DNA of 64,000 nucleotides from Paraphoma chrysanthemicola (GCA_020744225.1 JAGMWG010000006.1:1612001-1676000), one strand, 5' to 3'. Numbered from the stretch's first letter, positions 1 through 14,147 are shown. Translations and numbers: made by a program. Notes: a model not told the origin generated them from the letters alone.

Positions 1-3000
1 AACTTTCGATATCCGGATCATCTATCTCGATCAGGGATGTACGCAGAATCGGCGAGGCTTCCACGACCTGGGTCCAAGCATCGCGTAACCGATCTTTATC
101 TGTATTGGCACTTAGTTCCATGACATCAAAGTTGTAGTACTTTGTGAAGCCAGATGATACCATCTCGGCTGTCATCCCTTCTTGTAGAGGTGTCAACGGA
201 AGAACTGCTTCGATTTGGCCCAGATCTGTGTTCCGACCTTCGAAATAGCCGTGAAGTTTCGCCTGAAGAGTCTCAAAGATGGCCTTGGTCGAATCTTGGT
301 CTTGCGTTTGACCATTGACGTAGCTGACGCTTGACAACATACCAGCAATCGTCAAACCTCGCATAATTTTGCTTACAGCAAGGTCAAGATTTTGCTTCTT
401 GAGCTTTGACGATAATTTGATAGCATCAATACTGTCCAGGCCAAGCTCGAAAATCGTGGTCGTTTCTTCGATGTCGTCGACATCACTACCAGTGAGCGCT
501 GCAAGTGCTTCTCTCAAAACCTTGGCTGTATCGGTCCATTTGAACTCTGAAATGCGATGTATGCCGTTGCTTTGATGTTCTCCATTGATTTCCCCATTGC
601 TGGAGTGACCATTCGTAATTGTTATGGCGTCAACGATCACAGTCGGATCCTGTAGTGCCTGGCGTAGCCCCTCCTCAAAATAATTTAGCAGCCGATCTAA
701 CGCCGGTACATCTGCGATATGGCCCTGCGCAACGAGAGTCAATTTCCAGTGGTTGTTCACCCCTTGCTCCACCTCGAAAGCTAGAGGATAGTCTGCAACG
801 ACTTTTCCGTCTTCTAGATTCCAGATTTCGTTGTCTGACCAGTCCCTCACACCTCCAGCTGCGACTTGATAAACAAAGAGGGTGTCGAAGAGTGGTTGGC
901 GGTGATTGCTCTTGCACCATTTTGCGATGTCTCGCAATGCGGTGTGTTGATATGGATGGGCAGCAACGTTGAAGTTGTGCACTCTCCTTATACATGAGGC
1001 CCATGTTTCGCTTCGGATTGGATGATGCTGGTATGGAATGGTATTGAACATTGGCCCGATAATATGATCTGAGTCTTCAAGATCAATGCTGCGACCTGAT
1101 ACCACGATCCCGACTGTTGGCGCCGATTTTGTGTGCTTCTGGAGCGCGTGAAGCCAGCAAGCTTGTGCAATAGCCTGTGCAGTGACATTGAGCTTTCGTC
1201 TCACAGCCTCGAACCGTTCCAGATTGCCTAGCTCTCTTACGACCCTGACGGGCTCATCGCTTGAGTTTGTTACCAGCGATGGCAACTCGTGAGGAGGGTT
1301 GCTTGAAAGGTGCTTTTGCCAGAAATCCTTCGCTCCTTTTGCGGCCTGCAATGGGCCATGTGCAAGTGCCGTGAAGAAGTCAGGTCCATCGCCGCAAAGT
1401 GCGTGTTCCCTGTAAGTATCCCAAACAGCTTTGAAGATCAGTTCGATACTGATGCCATCGTACAATCCATGGAAAATGTTGACTACCAGTAGCTGTTGAC
1501 TACTGTCGGAAACATGTATGAGCTCAAAGGGTCGAACCAGATTCAGACGATTGGTTTCCAGCCACTTCCGTCGCAACCTCGCAAGACATGCCTGTCTTGA
1601 CTCATGCTTGACAGCTGTCTCCAGGGTCCAAGGCAGGTCGAGATTGTTCACAGCTGCTTGAACATGACCTTCCTCCGTATTTATAAACACAGTGCGGAGA
1701 ATCCGGAAAACGTTGAATCCACTTTTCCATGCTGCCTGGAGGCGGCGCAAATCGACTTTGTTACTCAAGACAAAATGGAAGGTGTTGAAGTATAGTCCAT
1801 TGTCACTGTCCAGGTATTTTGCAATCATGCCTTGCTGAAGAGGCGTACACGGGGCAAGCGCGTCGATGTCAGAAGTGCTGATCCCGAAAGTTTGCGCCAC
1901 GACTCGTCGATACCGGTGCTGCGTCGCGAAAATTGCTTGCTTTGCTGTGAGCAGTGACGCGCGAGTACTTGTTGTTGAAGCGTCTGCAGATATAGCTTTT
2001 GCAAGTCGGCGAACAGTCGGACAAGCCATAACCAAAGACGCAGCTGCATTGTGGAATTTGGCCAACTTCATCGCTCTCACAAGTCCGATCACGGATATAG
2101 AGTCCATACCAAGTTCGAAAAAGCTGGTATCTTTGCCAACCAAATCAGATTCGAGGCCGAGCTCTCTTGCGACTACCTCTCGAAGCTGTTCTTCTTGAGC
2201 TGTCCACGTTTGGCTGTGTTCGTTGGACGAAAGTGTAAACTTATGCAGATCTGCTGCGGACAAGGCATTGTACATTTCCTTCAAATGCTTCGCATCGGCC
2301 TTGTTGTTGACATTGAGCGGGAGTGTGGTTAAGCATATGACATGCGTCGGCACCATGTACGGCGGGAGCTTTTCGTGACAAGCCTCCTTTGCTTTGGACG
2401 TATCGAATTGGCCATGCATCACAATCGACGGCTCGCCTTTGCCCCGGCTGTGCACGACAAAAGACACTAGTTGCTCTTTCTGTTGTTGAGGATGCTTGAG
2501 CACCAGCGTTGCGACATCTGTAATTTGTTGGTCCGATTGCCTGATGACCGAGTTGATCTCGCCGATCTCCAACCGCTGACCGCGTAATTTGACTTGATCG
2601 TCGGCGCGGCCCAAGAACTCGAAAGTGCCATCATGTAGAACTCTGACCAGATCTCCTGTTCGGTACACACGCTCCTGGAATCGTTCCAGATACGGGAAGC
2701 TCTTCTTAGTAAGGTCTTGGCGGTTGAGGTACCCCTTACCAACGAGCTTGCCCGACACACAAAGCTCACCCACACCACCTCTAAGGACAGGCACATCCGA
2801 TCCAGGTTTGAGCACCATAGTGCCTACATTGTCGAACTGCCATCCGATATTCGAGGGCTTGCCATTTCCAGGGACACGCGGGTACATTGTACAGCCAATG
2901 GTTGCTTCCGTCGGTCCATAACCATTGTAGATCACAGCTTTTGGGCCCCACACATCCAATATTTCTTGCTTTAAGCTTTCGCCTCCTGTGATAAATACAC

Positions 3001-6000
3001 CCTTGCACAGGCTCGGAACGCTTTCAGGGTGTACAAGCTGCGCGAGACTGGGTGTCAGATCGATGTGTGTGATGCCGAGCGTGCTGATTGAGTTGGCCAG
3101 ATCTTCGAAGATCACGTCTCGTGGTGCAGAAACGACACATATGCCTACCGACCAACTCCAATATTGCTCGAGCACAGAAACATCGAAGTGGAAAGATGCG
3201 AATTGCAACCAGCGTGATGTGGCATCCCAATGACCAGCGAAGATCCGTTGAAACGAGAGAAGTGCCTGCACGGCATTCTCGTGAGTTAGTTCGCAGCCTT
3301 TGGGCGTGCCCGTAGTGCCACTGGTATACAGACAGTAGCTGCGATCTTGGGGATCAATTCCCTTCTCCAGCACGACGGGAGTGCCGGGTAAAGCATTGTG
3401 TGTTGTTTTATCGAGGTTCAACACAGGAACAGTGACATCTTTGGTAAGCTTAGCAGATTGCGCACCCATGGACAGAACCGCGCTAGCTCCAGAGTCTCGA
3501 GTAATAAAGACTTGACGTGCAGCTGGTGCTCCAGGATCAATTGCCACAAAAGCGCACCCAGCTTTCAAGATGCCAAGTATGGCAAAGGAAGCTTCTGGGC
3601 ATTTGTCGAAGCAAACTCCCACGAGGTTTCCTGACTGAACACCGTTGGCGATGAGTAAGTGTGCAACTCTATTGCCTTCAATGTCAAGCTCACGATATGT
3701 CCATCTCCTGGCAGAATAGCGGTCTTTATCGATGGAATCGGCGAACTCGAGAGCGATTCGCTGTGGATACTGCTTGGCAGAATGCTCAACAAACTCGTGA
3801 AGAAATCGGATCTTCGAAGGGAGAGTGGCTTCTTTCGCTGGAGTGATAGCGTAAAGTGACCGGTCAAAAGTTTCGCATGACGCCGTAAGAGATAGGAGAC
3901 GCTGCACAAGGTGATCAAGCTGCTTGAGCATGGTGTTGGCCTGCTCCCGAGGTATGACATGTGGCATGATCGTGAGTCTGTACTCCAAATAGCCTTCGAT
4001 AGGCTCAAGCTCGATAGAGACGGGATATTCGATCGTGGCCTCCTCGTCTACAATTTTCCATAGATCGTGTTCGGTATCTTGTGAAGGTAGCTTCTGGTAT
4101 GCGAAAATGCTGTCGAAGAGAGCTTCATTTGGGTGGCCCATGAGCTTCTGGATAATGCTTAGTGGAACATGCTGATATTGTTGTACAGCAGCGAGAGACT
4201 TGGTGATACTCTCAATAGTCTCTCTATCTTCTGCCGCTAAGGAGCACGTGAATGGCACTGTGTTGATGCACGGAAAGACGGCCTTCTCTGCCGCCTCAGA
4301 AGTACGACCAGAAAGGACGATTCCGCAAGTTGCTGCAGATTCGCCCGTATATGCAGCAATCAGGGAGAGCCAGCTCGCAAGACCGATGGCTTGTATCGTT
4401 GTATTCGACTGTCGGCACGCGCGATCCAAGTCGTGTAACTTGGCAGCAGATCGAAACTTACAGATTATCGGTGGCTCTGCACTTTCTCTGAGGGGACTCA
4501 GATTTGGGAAGCGACACGGAACGGCTCGTTTTCCCAATTCAGCCCAGAATTGCCATCCTGGAGTATCACGATCATCGCCCCGTTGTAGGATACCGTCGAT
4601 CACAGGGGTGATTAACACTGTAGGCTGGCTGTGTTGGCCATAGTACGAAGCCCCCACGTTTTGCAAGATTGTTTGTAAGCTTTGTGCATCAAAGAGCGCA
4701 TGAAATATGGCGAGATCGAGGTACAGACTGTCGTTGTCGTGAAAGATCCTAACGTGCCATAGTGGACGATGAAGATTGGCCACCGCTCCCTTGCGTATCG
4801 TATCTACCCATCGATTGGCGGCTTCGACTACGTTATCGTCTATCAAGACGTTCCACGGTAGTATGAAGGCATCCGGCTTGTATTCGATCATAGCGAAAGG
4901 ATGCTCTTTTTGCGGCAAATGCGCGAAGCCAGTTCGTAACATACAGTGCATTTCCATAGCCTGCTGCCATGCTTGTCTCAATCGTCCCAGGTCCACATTT
5001 GGTCGTAGTCTCATGCGAAGGTAATTGATGTAGACCGCACCCTCTTTTGCGAGCATCTGCGACAGCATGCCTTTCTGCAGCGGTGTACAGGGTCGAATGG
5101 CTGCAATATCTTGATCTGCGACGTCAAGTGTGGCCAGCACGTGAGACCGATTTGCGGTATCGAACGATGCAAAATCGAAACGCTCAACGCTTTGCCGCCC
5201 GCTCGTGCGCGCCTGGTTAATGTGCGCGGCAATATCGACACACGTCAAGAACTTCATGATATCTGCTGAACTCAGCTCGTAGCCTCTCCTCCGAAGTGTC
5301 GCAGCTATCTGGACTGCGCTGATGCTATCAAGACCAAGCTGGTATATTGTTGTTGTAGGTGATACTTCTTGAACCGCTGTCCGAGAAAGTTGTGCGAGTA
5401 TCTCCCGGATATGGCTCTCTGTCTGGGTCCAATTGTGACTCTCATCTTGGTGGGAGCTCAGATCGGTTTCTTCGGTCTCTTCAAGAGAACGTTGGAATAG
5501 CTCAGTTAGAGTTTTCTTGTCTATTTTGCCCGCCAAAGACCGAGGAATGCTGTCGATGAAGACAAAGAAATGCGGAACCATGTAGGCCGGCAATGTATTT
5601 CGCGCGTGCTGTCTGAGATGGTGCTGGAGCTCATTCCGCCTTGTGACATCGTAGAAACGATCTACAACCAGGAATGCGACGAGCTGTTCTTTCGCTGCTG
5701 CACTTGTCTTCAATATCTGTGTGACAACGTTTTCGACGTCATCATGTGCATGCTGCAGAGTATGATTGATCTCCCCTAGCTCCACCCTCAATCCTCGGAT
5801 CTTGACTTGATCGTCCGCACGGCCAAGGAATTCGAAGTTGCCATCGCTGAGCATTCGCACCATGTCACCGCTACGATAGAACCTCTGGCCACACTTGGAC
5901 ACGAACTTGGCCTCCGTCAGACTAGGCGCACCTAGGTAGCCTCGTGCGAGCTGTGCACCTCCTATATACAGCTCACCGACGCTGAGCATCGGCAAAGGTC

Positions 6001-9000
6001 GATCTCCTTTTGGACCAAACACGGCGAAGGACGTACTCTGGAACGGCTTTCCAATAACAGCAGTCTTGGTTTCTTTAGACACTGTATGCATCGTAGTACA
6101 GAATGCCGCTTCTGTGGGCCCGTAGGAATTGACACAAGCTTCTCCCCAGGTTGCAATAATTCCTGGCGTCATCGCCTCGCCTATACAGTAAAGCCACTTG
6201 ACCTTGGATACCTCGGATCTGGAAAGAGTGGCAGCTACTGTTGGCGTCAAGTCCAGCAAGTCGATGTCGAGACTATTGATTATATCGGGCAGTTCGTCCA
6301 ACATCAATTGTTGCTCGGCAGCACATAGTGTGAACCCAAATGACCATGCCAGGAAGCAGTCGTAAACGCACATATCGAAGGTAATCGCAGCATACTGAAG
6401 GAGACGCGAAGAAGGATCCCAAGGTACGAGCGACCGTGATGATTCAATCGTCTGAACCGGGGAGCGGTGTTCCATGCTCACAGCCTTTGGCGTACCTGTC
6501 GAACCGCTCGTGAACAGGCAGTATGCAAGATTGGTTGCACTTATTTGTGGTGTAGATAGAACGGCTCCTGTGCCGTAGTGAGGCAGGTCTTCAACAAATA
6601 AAACGCTCAGGGATGAGCAAAACTCATAGTTCAAGCACTCGTTCGTAGTGAGTACTAGCTTCGTCCCGAGTTGCTCAAGCATGATGGTCTTGCGCGTCTC
6701 TGGAAGATCTGGATGAATGGGAGCAAAAGCTGCACCGGCCTTCAGCACTCCTAACACACTGGCGTAGAACAGGGGGCTTTTCGTGAGGTGGATGGGGACG
6801 ATATCCTCAGGCCTTACACTACTGTCGATGAGCGCACGAGCAATTTGATTGGCTCTTCCGTTGAGCTCCTTATATGACCACGTAGTCCTAGATCTGTCCG
6901 CATGAACAAAATCAAGCGCAATTTGTTCCGGACTTGCCTGAGCATTTCTCTCAAACCCATGGTGCAGAAGTGTAGTCTCACTTTCTTCCCTTGCGTATTC
7001 CAAGTTGCTCTCGCTTCGAAGCTGCGATTCGAGAGAGATCAAATCGCTCACCAGCGCATCAGGATAATTCAGAATATCTTCCAAGCAACATTGGAAGGTA
7101 TCAGCAATAATCTTGGCTTCTGCTGCGGTGGCGATGGAGCTGGAATAGTGTAAAGCGACCTCCAACCTGTCTTCGACCGAGTTTTGTATGACTTCACAGA
7201 CCAATGGGAGGTCCATATCTCCTGATTCGCCTTGAAGTGTCCATATAGTTTCGTCCAGGGGTGCGCTTGGTTGCTGTAAAATAACAAGAGAATCGAAAAG
7301 CCTGCGTCCGTCCTGAACCACGAGATTCTGAATACGCCGAAGTGGTGTTAGTTGGTAGGCCAATGAGTCAATGTTGAAGGCTTGTAGCTGTTCTGCCAAC
7401 GCGCGATGGTTTTTGTGAGAGCTGGAACTGACGCGAACCGGCAATGTGTTGAAGCAAGGTGCAACTAGCCGATTCAAGTCAAGGTCTGTGAGGGCGCGTC
7501 CACTAACAACGTTGCCAAAACATACATCAGTTTCACCGGTGTAAAACTGAAGAAGCTTGGCCCATGTCGCTTGCACTACGGAGAGTAAGGACAATGAAGC
7601 ACCTTGACAGGATCGGCTAATGTCGCGGAGAGGTAAACGCAATTGCGTATGCAATGTCGCAGGAGCATGTATTGATGTTTGAGATTTTCCGGTGAGGTTG
7701 GGAAACGGGGAGGGCTCGAATTCCTTGAAGGATGCGATCCAAAAATCGTCCGCCAGTGAAAGGTCTTGAGACAACATTTGCTGCAGATAAAGGTCATATG
7801 GGATAGGAGGTAAGAGTTTGCGTGAGAGACATGCTTCCTGAACTTCGAAGAGTAGTGTTTGTATGGCGACGCCATCGTACAAAGCGTGATGACAGCAGAA
7901 TAGGAGACTGTATGTATGCTGCTGGCTCGCGATGGCTAACCATATGGGCGCCCTATTGGTTGACATTAGTTTCATGATCGTCTGGTTGGCTAGTTGACGC
8001 CAGTCCATGGACAAATCAAAAGCGTCCCAACTGATAGTGGAGTTGTCCTGGGTGACTTGAGCCCACGCATAGGATGGATCATTTGTGGCAACAAATGACG
8101 TGCGAAGGATCTCATGTCGATAGACAATTAAAGCCCAAGCGTCTTTCAGGTTTCTGAGATCCCCGTTGACTCTGAAGAGCATCGCGTTTGTATACGACGA
8201 TCGTGGTGATGACACCCCACTTGAGAGCATGGCCTCCTGGAGGGGCGTACAAGGCCGGATTTTGCAATGTTGTGACCTCTTGCCGAGCAATGTTCGGATG
8301 CGTGAGATCTCAGTCGGGCTGAATGCATCGGTAGGATTTGTTCTGGACGGCTTTTGAACTGAGCCTATGGGCTTTGCAGTAGCAAGAAGTGCTATAGTCG
8401 GGTGCTTGAGAATCGTCGGAACGGTAAACTTGCCCAGCCCTGACTTTCTCAACATATTGCTAAAGCTGATTGCTGATACTGAGTCCAGACCAAGTGTGAA
8501 GAATGATGACGAGCGGTGGACACTCCCTGGGTCAACGTGAAGAGTCTCTGCTAGCACGTCTCTAGCTTGAGATTCCCATTCATCATTCATGTCCGCATCA
8601 TCGGCGTCGTCCCGACAATGTGTCGCATTGTCCAAAAAGGTTTGATCGAGATCATTGTAACATTGGTGAAGATATCGTTTGTCAATCTTGCCCTGCGCGG
8701 TCATGGGTAGCCGTGAGACGGGAATGAGATGCGAAGGCACCATGTATGAAGGCAGGCGATCTGCCAAAGTTGCGAACATGTCCATAATGATCGTTCGTAG
8801 CGTCCGTGGGTCTAACGCTCTGAACTCTGCCGTTCCAATTTCTACTGGTACCCAGAAGACGACTAATCGACTTGTCGAACTTTGGGTGGTAAGTAAGAGG
8901 GCTGCACAATCTCGAATGATTCCTTTTTCCAGCAACACGGACGTGATTTCTCCGAGCTCAACTCGCTGACCTCGAACCTTGACCTGATCGTCCATTCTGC

Positions 9001-12000
9001 CCTTGAAAAGAATCGAATCGTCTTCAAGCAGAATCCCCAAGTCCCCAGACCGATAAATGCGACCATAGCGAGGATGTTGGATGATCTTTGCTGCAGTAAG
9101 GTCTGGTTGTCGTAGATATCCTTTGAAGACTTGGTAGCCTCCAAAACATAATTCACCAACAGCTCCGCGCGGCAAGATCGTGTTGTCATTGTGATCAATG
9201 ACGAAGGCTGATGTGTTGCTGAAGGGTCGACCGATGTTGTTGATGAGGTCAATAGTCGAGACCGCCGGACGTACTGTGCAAATATTGGTCGTTTCCGATG
9301 GTCCGTAACCTGAAGGAGTTTCTTGTTAGCTTACCAATGATATGAGCCATAGAATGGACATGCCAACCTTGATAAAGACCTCGACCCGCCCAAGTGCGAC
9401 GTACGTGCTCTGTCACAGCCTCTCCAGCTGTGACAAGGAATTCCACGCGGGGCACCTTGTCTGGATCGACCAACGCGGCAACGGTTGGCGTGAGGCTGAG
9501 GTGAGTAACTCCTAAATTATTGATCGCGCTCTCTATGTCAAGAAGAACGTCATCCTTTGCCGCCGCACATAGGCAAATACCTACATTCCACGCAAAGAAA
9601 ATCTCGAAAACAGAGACATCGAAGGCTTGCGAACATGCTTGGAGCAATCTCGATTGTGTAGTGAAAGGGTATATGGTCGACAGGTATTCGAGATTACTCA
9701 TCAGATTTTCTTGGGTCACAAGAACGCCTTTGGGTGTGCCGGTACTGCCGCTAGTGAACACGGCATAGGCAACACGAGTGCCATCATATGGTATGTCAAG
9801 ATTCTGGTCGCTATAGGCCAGGAGGTCAACGGCATCAAAATCCACTATCATGGGAGAGGAATCTTGCCGTAGTCCAGGCGATGATGATGCGTCGCAGACA
9901 CACACTTCAACTTGAGCATTGCCTAGGATTGTCTTCATTCTTTCTCGAGGTAGATCCGGAACCAGAGGAAGATATCCCGCGCCTAGTTTCAGGACGGCAA
10001 GAATGGATGTGTAGAGACCAATAGATTTCTCCATAATTACGCCAACCAGCTGCCCTGGGCGAACACCTAGGCCGGCGAGATAATGTGCAAGCTGGTTGGC
10101 GGTCTTGTTGAGCTCGGCATACGTAATTGTGCTGGTAATTTGCATGCCAGCTTTACCCATGGCGCCGAAGTTGATAGCCTCATTGTGTGGTGTGCGCAAT
10201 GCCCACTTCTCCACGATATGGGATGGGGTGTGCTCAACTGACAGATTGACAGGCATTGGATTTGCGATGGACTGGGTCCTTGCTGAGAAGCATTTCGAGA
10301 TCTCAGATGTCGGGCAGTATACATCTTCCAGAAACAATTCGACCACCTCGTCCATTTGTTGTGATAGATACTTGACTTGAGCTTCTGGCAGCGTAGTGGG
10401 GTCGAAAGTAGCCCGAAATGAAATGCAGTCCGAACGAGGCTCAACCTCGAATGTAAGTTTACATTCTAGATCATCCGCACTGTCGAGAACGCGGCAATTT
10501 TCTTTCTCGGTTGCAATTGAGTGCAGTGGCTGTTGCCATACAAATAGCACATCGAACATACGTGTTCCAGGGCGCACATTCGCTGCTTTGGTGATGGCAC
10601 GCAACGGTAATGTAGCGTGTTCCAAGCTCGCATAATTCAACCGTTGTGCTTCCCGTAAAGCGGATTGTGCATCGAGCAGGTCTCGGAACCGGAGTCGAAA
10701 AGGCACTGAGGCAATGCATGGGCCAATGACGTCCTCGATACCCGTGACCGGAATCGACCTACCGGAGGTGACGTTGCCGATGACAACGTCTTCGCTGTCG
10801 GTGTAAAGACTCAAGACAAAGGCAAGGGCAGTCTGATAGAAGACTTGCGGGCTCAGGCTAAGTTCGCGTGATCGTTGCCATAACTTGAGCGGATCGACAG
10901 CGGAGCGGCCACGCCAACAGCGTGTTGATTGACCTTCGATCAGTTTGCCATTATAATTCGGTAACGAAACATCTGCCCGGTCTGAAAGAAGTTCGCTCCA
11001 GAAATTCAAAGCTGTCTCTTGACTACTTGCCCGGACTTCTTCGTAATGTCGTACCACCTCCCGAAATTGTGGCCTCTGCGCAGCTGGTCTCCCGTGGAGT
11101 ATGCTGTTTAGGTCTTCAAGTACCAAGTCCAATGACCAGCCATCATACAAAGCATGGTGGATTTGTAACAGCAGTCTCGATGTCTCGCCTCTTGATTTGA
11201 TCTGTACCGAGAGCGGTCGTAATAAGGACTCTGGGGAGCCAAGTGAAAACTGTTTGGAAAACTCGTTGACTTTACGCAACTGAGACGAGTCCACTCCTGC
11301 CCAGACGATTTGTAAGAATGTGCCCCCATGTTGTGTTCCAGCACAGAAACCAGTCCGCAAGATCTCATTGAGCTGTGCAAGCTGACAGATTGCTTCGGAA
11401 ATCTCCTCGAACGTGTACACTCCTCCAAGGTCAACCTCAACCCAGTTGCAGTAAGCACTTGGCCTAATGACAGTCTCAGTAAGCATCGCTTCCTGTAGCT
11501 GAGTGCATGGAAGGGTGAAGCTAATTTCTGGCCACCATCTCCGTAGGGCCGGGTATTCTTTGAGATCAGTATTTGTGCAGCTGGTACCCTTGCGCAATCT
11601 GCCACTTGCCTGCTTCTGACGATCCGAAGCGGCTTGAAGAAGATCTGCAATAGTATTTGTCGAGAGTAGCTGCGCCGTGGAAACGTCGTAACCTTTTGCC
11701 CGTAATTGCGAAGCCAATTTAATGGCCTGAAGAGAGCTGAGTCCAGAGTTGATGAGATTTGAATTCAGGGTGAAATGCTGGTTAAGCTGAGACTCGAATA
11801 TTGTCAAGATAGGATGATTGGCGGTCACATCGCCAGCAGCCTGCGCGGGACCGTTGCCGTTTGAACTTGCGTGATAAAGCCTGTTCAGAGAGCCTTTGTC
11901 GATTTTGCCTGACGGAAGTTGGGGCATACATCTCACAAATTGGATTTGAGATGGCACCATGATATCAGGCAGCCATCGCTTGCACATCTGAAGAACATCA

Positions 12001-13433
12001 GAGCTTTGTACTGCAGCGCTGCCAATGGCACAAAAGGCAACGAGCAGCTCGTCGATGACGAGAACAGTAGTTGCGCGAACATCGCGGGTCTTCATGATGA
12101 TCTGCTCGACCTCGCCAAGCTCGACTCTTTGACCTCTAAGCTTGACCTGGCCAGAGACAATACGTCCCAAGCACTCCAGCGTGCCATCTCGTCGTAGCTT
12201 GGCGCGATCACCAGTCCGATATACGTCGCCATAGACAGGGTGACGCATAAAGGACGTCGCAGTCAGCTCCGGTCGATTGAGGTACTCTCGTGCTATCTGG
12301 TGACCCCCAACGGCGAGCTCGCCCTCCTCTTCTACGGGTAATACCGTGAAGGCAGTAGTTGTATCTCCATCAAGAGCTGGGGCTACTATGAATGCTGAAA
12401 CACTGTCTAGTGGATATCCTATCGAGCTGGTTGAAGAGGATACAGAAAGATGAGGCTGCAGAGTGCAGTGTATCGCGGCTTCTGTCGGACCGTACATTGC
12501 CCAAAGTATGCTCTCCCTTGTTTCGGTACCACCATATTCCCCAATCACGTCGGGTGTCAGCATCTCTCCAATAGTCATCAGAAGCTTGAGACTGGGTACG
12601 CTCGACCGACCATTAAGCAGATTGCTGACCACCGTTGGAGTGAGCTCGGCGGCGTCCACACCGAGTGTATGAATTGTATGGGGAAGGTTGTCGAGCATCT
12701 CAGATCGCACACAGCCGACTAATGTGGCGCCCCTATACCAAGGGAAGAAGATCTCAAAGATGGAGACGTCAAACGTTGGGGCTGCGAATTGGAGAAATCG
12801 CGAGAAAGTGGGGATGTGACGGTTGTGTGCTAACAGACTTTGGGTGACCGCACGATGAGACACGCTAACAGCCTTCGGTAAGCCAGTTGAGCCACTGGTA
12901 TACAGAACGTATGCTAAATCATCCGTACATCCAATCGGCAAATTTGGGGTCTTTTCGTCCTGCCGTAGTAGCTCCTGATCGACTTGTAAGGTACTGAGGC
13001 CTGAAGGTAAGCGCAGTGATTGCGAGACTGTAGAGTTGGTGATCATCAAGCCAGCTGAAATGTCTTTAAGAATGAAGTCGAGTCGTTCCGCCGGAACATC
13101 GAGGTTCAGGGGACAAAAGGCTTTCCCTGCCTTGGAGATTGCCAAAAGTACGATGTAGAGCTCCGGACATTGCGGCAGGATCACAGGAATGATGGGAGAG
13201 GCATCTTCCAGCTTCACCAACGAGTCCGTGATTCTCTGGGCAAGTCTATCGCTCAATATGTGCAGGGTTTCGTACGAAAATGTTCGCCGCTTCGATCCAT
13301 TTTCCAGGAAATCGATGGCAGCCGCACCAGACGAGGTAGCGACCAAGTGGTGCAGCAGGTCTGGTCCTGCGACCAGGGAAGGTCGTGCATTGAGTATAGA
13401 TAAGTTGTGTGTTTTTTCTGGGGCGCCCACCAT
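1..13433 (-). CDS. sidC/NPS2: Ferrichrome-type siderophore NRPS (SidC/NPS2 family), 3' end beyond left edge
   Basis: Nonribosomal peptide synthetase that would build a cyclic hydroxamate siderophore (ferricrocin/ferrichrome type) from acyl-N5-hydroxyornithine and small amino acids. Exon 1 is 13433-9368; a 58-bp intron (9310-9367) restores the A2 core YGPSETTN; exon 2 stays open to base 1, giving about 4,458 residues so far. Order by approximate residue: A1 30-530, T1 567 (GLSSLQ), C1 645-1060 (HHALYDG), A2 1070-1570, T2 1632 (LGLDSVS), C2 1711-2130 (HHALYDG), A3 2140-2620, T3 2684 (LGLDSIS), C3 2766-3180 (FHALFDA), A4 3190-3700, T4 3759 (LGMDSIS), C4 3844-4290 (FHGLYDG), T5 4314 (LGLDSID), C5 from about 4394, cut by the edge. 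All four A domains carry SGSTG/SGTTG and YGPT/SE cores. A C-terminal T-C repeat without A domains is the hallmark of ferrichrome synthetases. The intron donor (GTTGGC) is weak. Linkage to sidA and an ABC transporter supports the role; the exact product is inferred. Confidence 0.93.
9310..9367 (-). other. Intron in the NRPS gene
   Basis: Read on the minus strand, this runs from GTTGGC to CCTTCAG and contains GCTAAC about 20 bases before the acceptor. Removing it joins ...GLYQ to GYGPSE, which matches the spacing seen in A3 and A4 of the same protein. Two other GT donors a few codons upstream are also in phase but would shorten the A2 core. Without splicing the frame stops at 9249. Confidence 0.8.
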
Positions 13434-14147
13434 TTTGGTGTGTACGATTTGGAGTTGCTCGCCTCGTGGTGATGGATGAAATTCAACCTATGTCGACTTG
13501 TGCCTCGCAGCAACCAGCACCAGAACCTTGATTAAAGTAAGTAGCAAGTAAGTGTTCGCTGAAAATGCAAGTGTCGCAGCTATGCGAAAAATGTCCCCTT
13601 CTGGCACGTCTTCGTGGATGAGAAACTGCAGAGCGATGATTGGTCGAGATGCTTCAGATTCCTTTTGACGAGTATTGGTGAGGCTGGCGCACACGTGAGG
13701 ACGTGGAGGTCTCACACCGTGTATGACACTGCCGAAAGTGCTGCGCAAGATGGTGGGCTGTCCAGGCTGCGGGCATCGAGCGCGACGCCACAGAGACTTG
13801 TTGCCTCGGATAGCGTCGGGCGCTTTCTACGGTATGCGACCAGGCTGCGAGGACAGACAAGTCGTTACAACCAGGAGTGTCGCAATGACCGCGTCCGTGG
13901 TGGCTCGATCTGACGGTTTGCGCGTCGATTGCAGAAGTGCGTCATACATGCTGAACGCGACTCATCAATCTTAGTGCAAGCAAAGGCGTACCTACGGTGT
14001 CAGATGTCACCCGCGCGAACAGTCGGACTTGCCTCTAGCGAATCTCAGTCGCATAGAAAAGCGCGGACTTGTTAGGAGACGCGCCATATCAGGCTCCACC
14101 CAGTCGGTGCTGGCTTTGGCAGGTGGGACGGCGTGGAGGGCAGGCCT

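Noticed and set aside
8863..9252. 129-codon minus-strand frame near the A2 core
   Set aside because: It lies in a different register from the NRPS, has no domain features, and the NRPS frame continues through the same bases with conserved A-domain motifs.
1..9309. Possibility that the left half of the NRPS is a pseudogene because few long frames are evident
   Set aside because: The correct minus-strand frame is open without a stop from 9309 to base 1 and carries intact A, T and C motifs; it only lacks an in-window stop.
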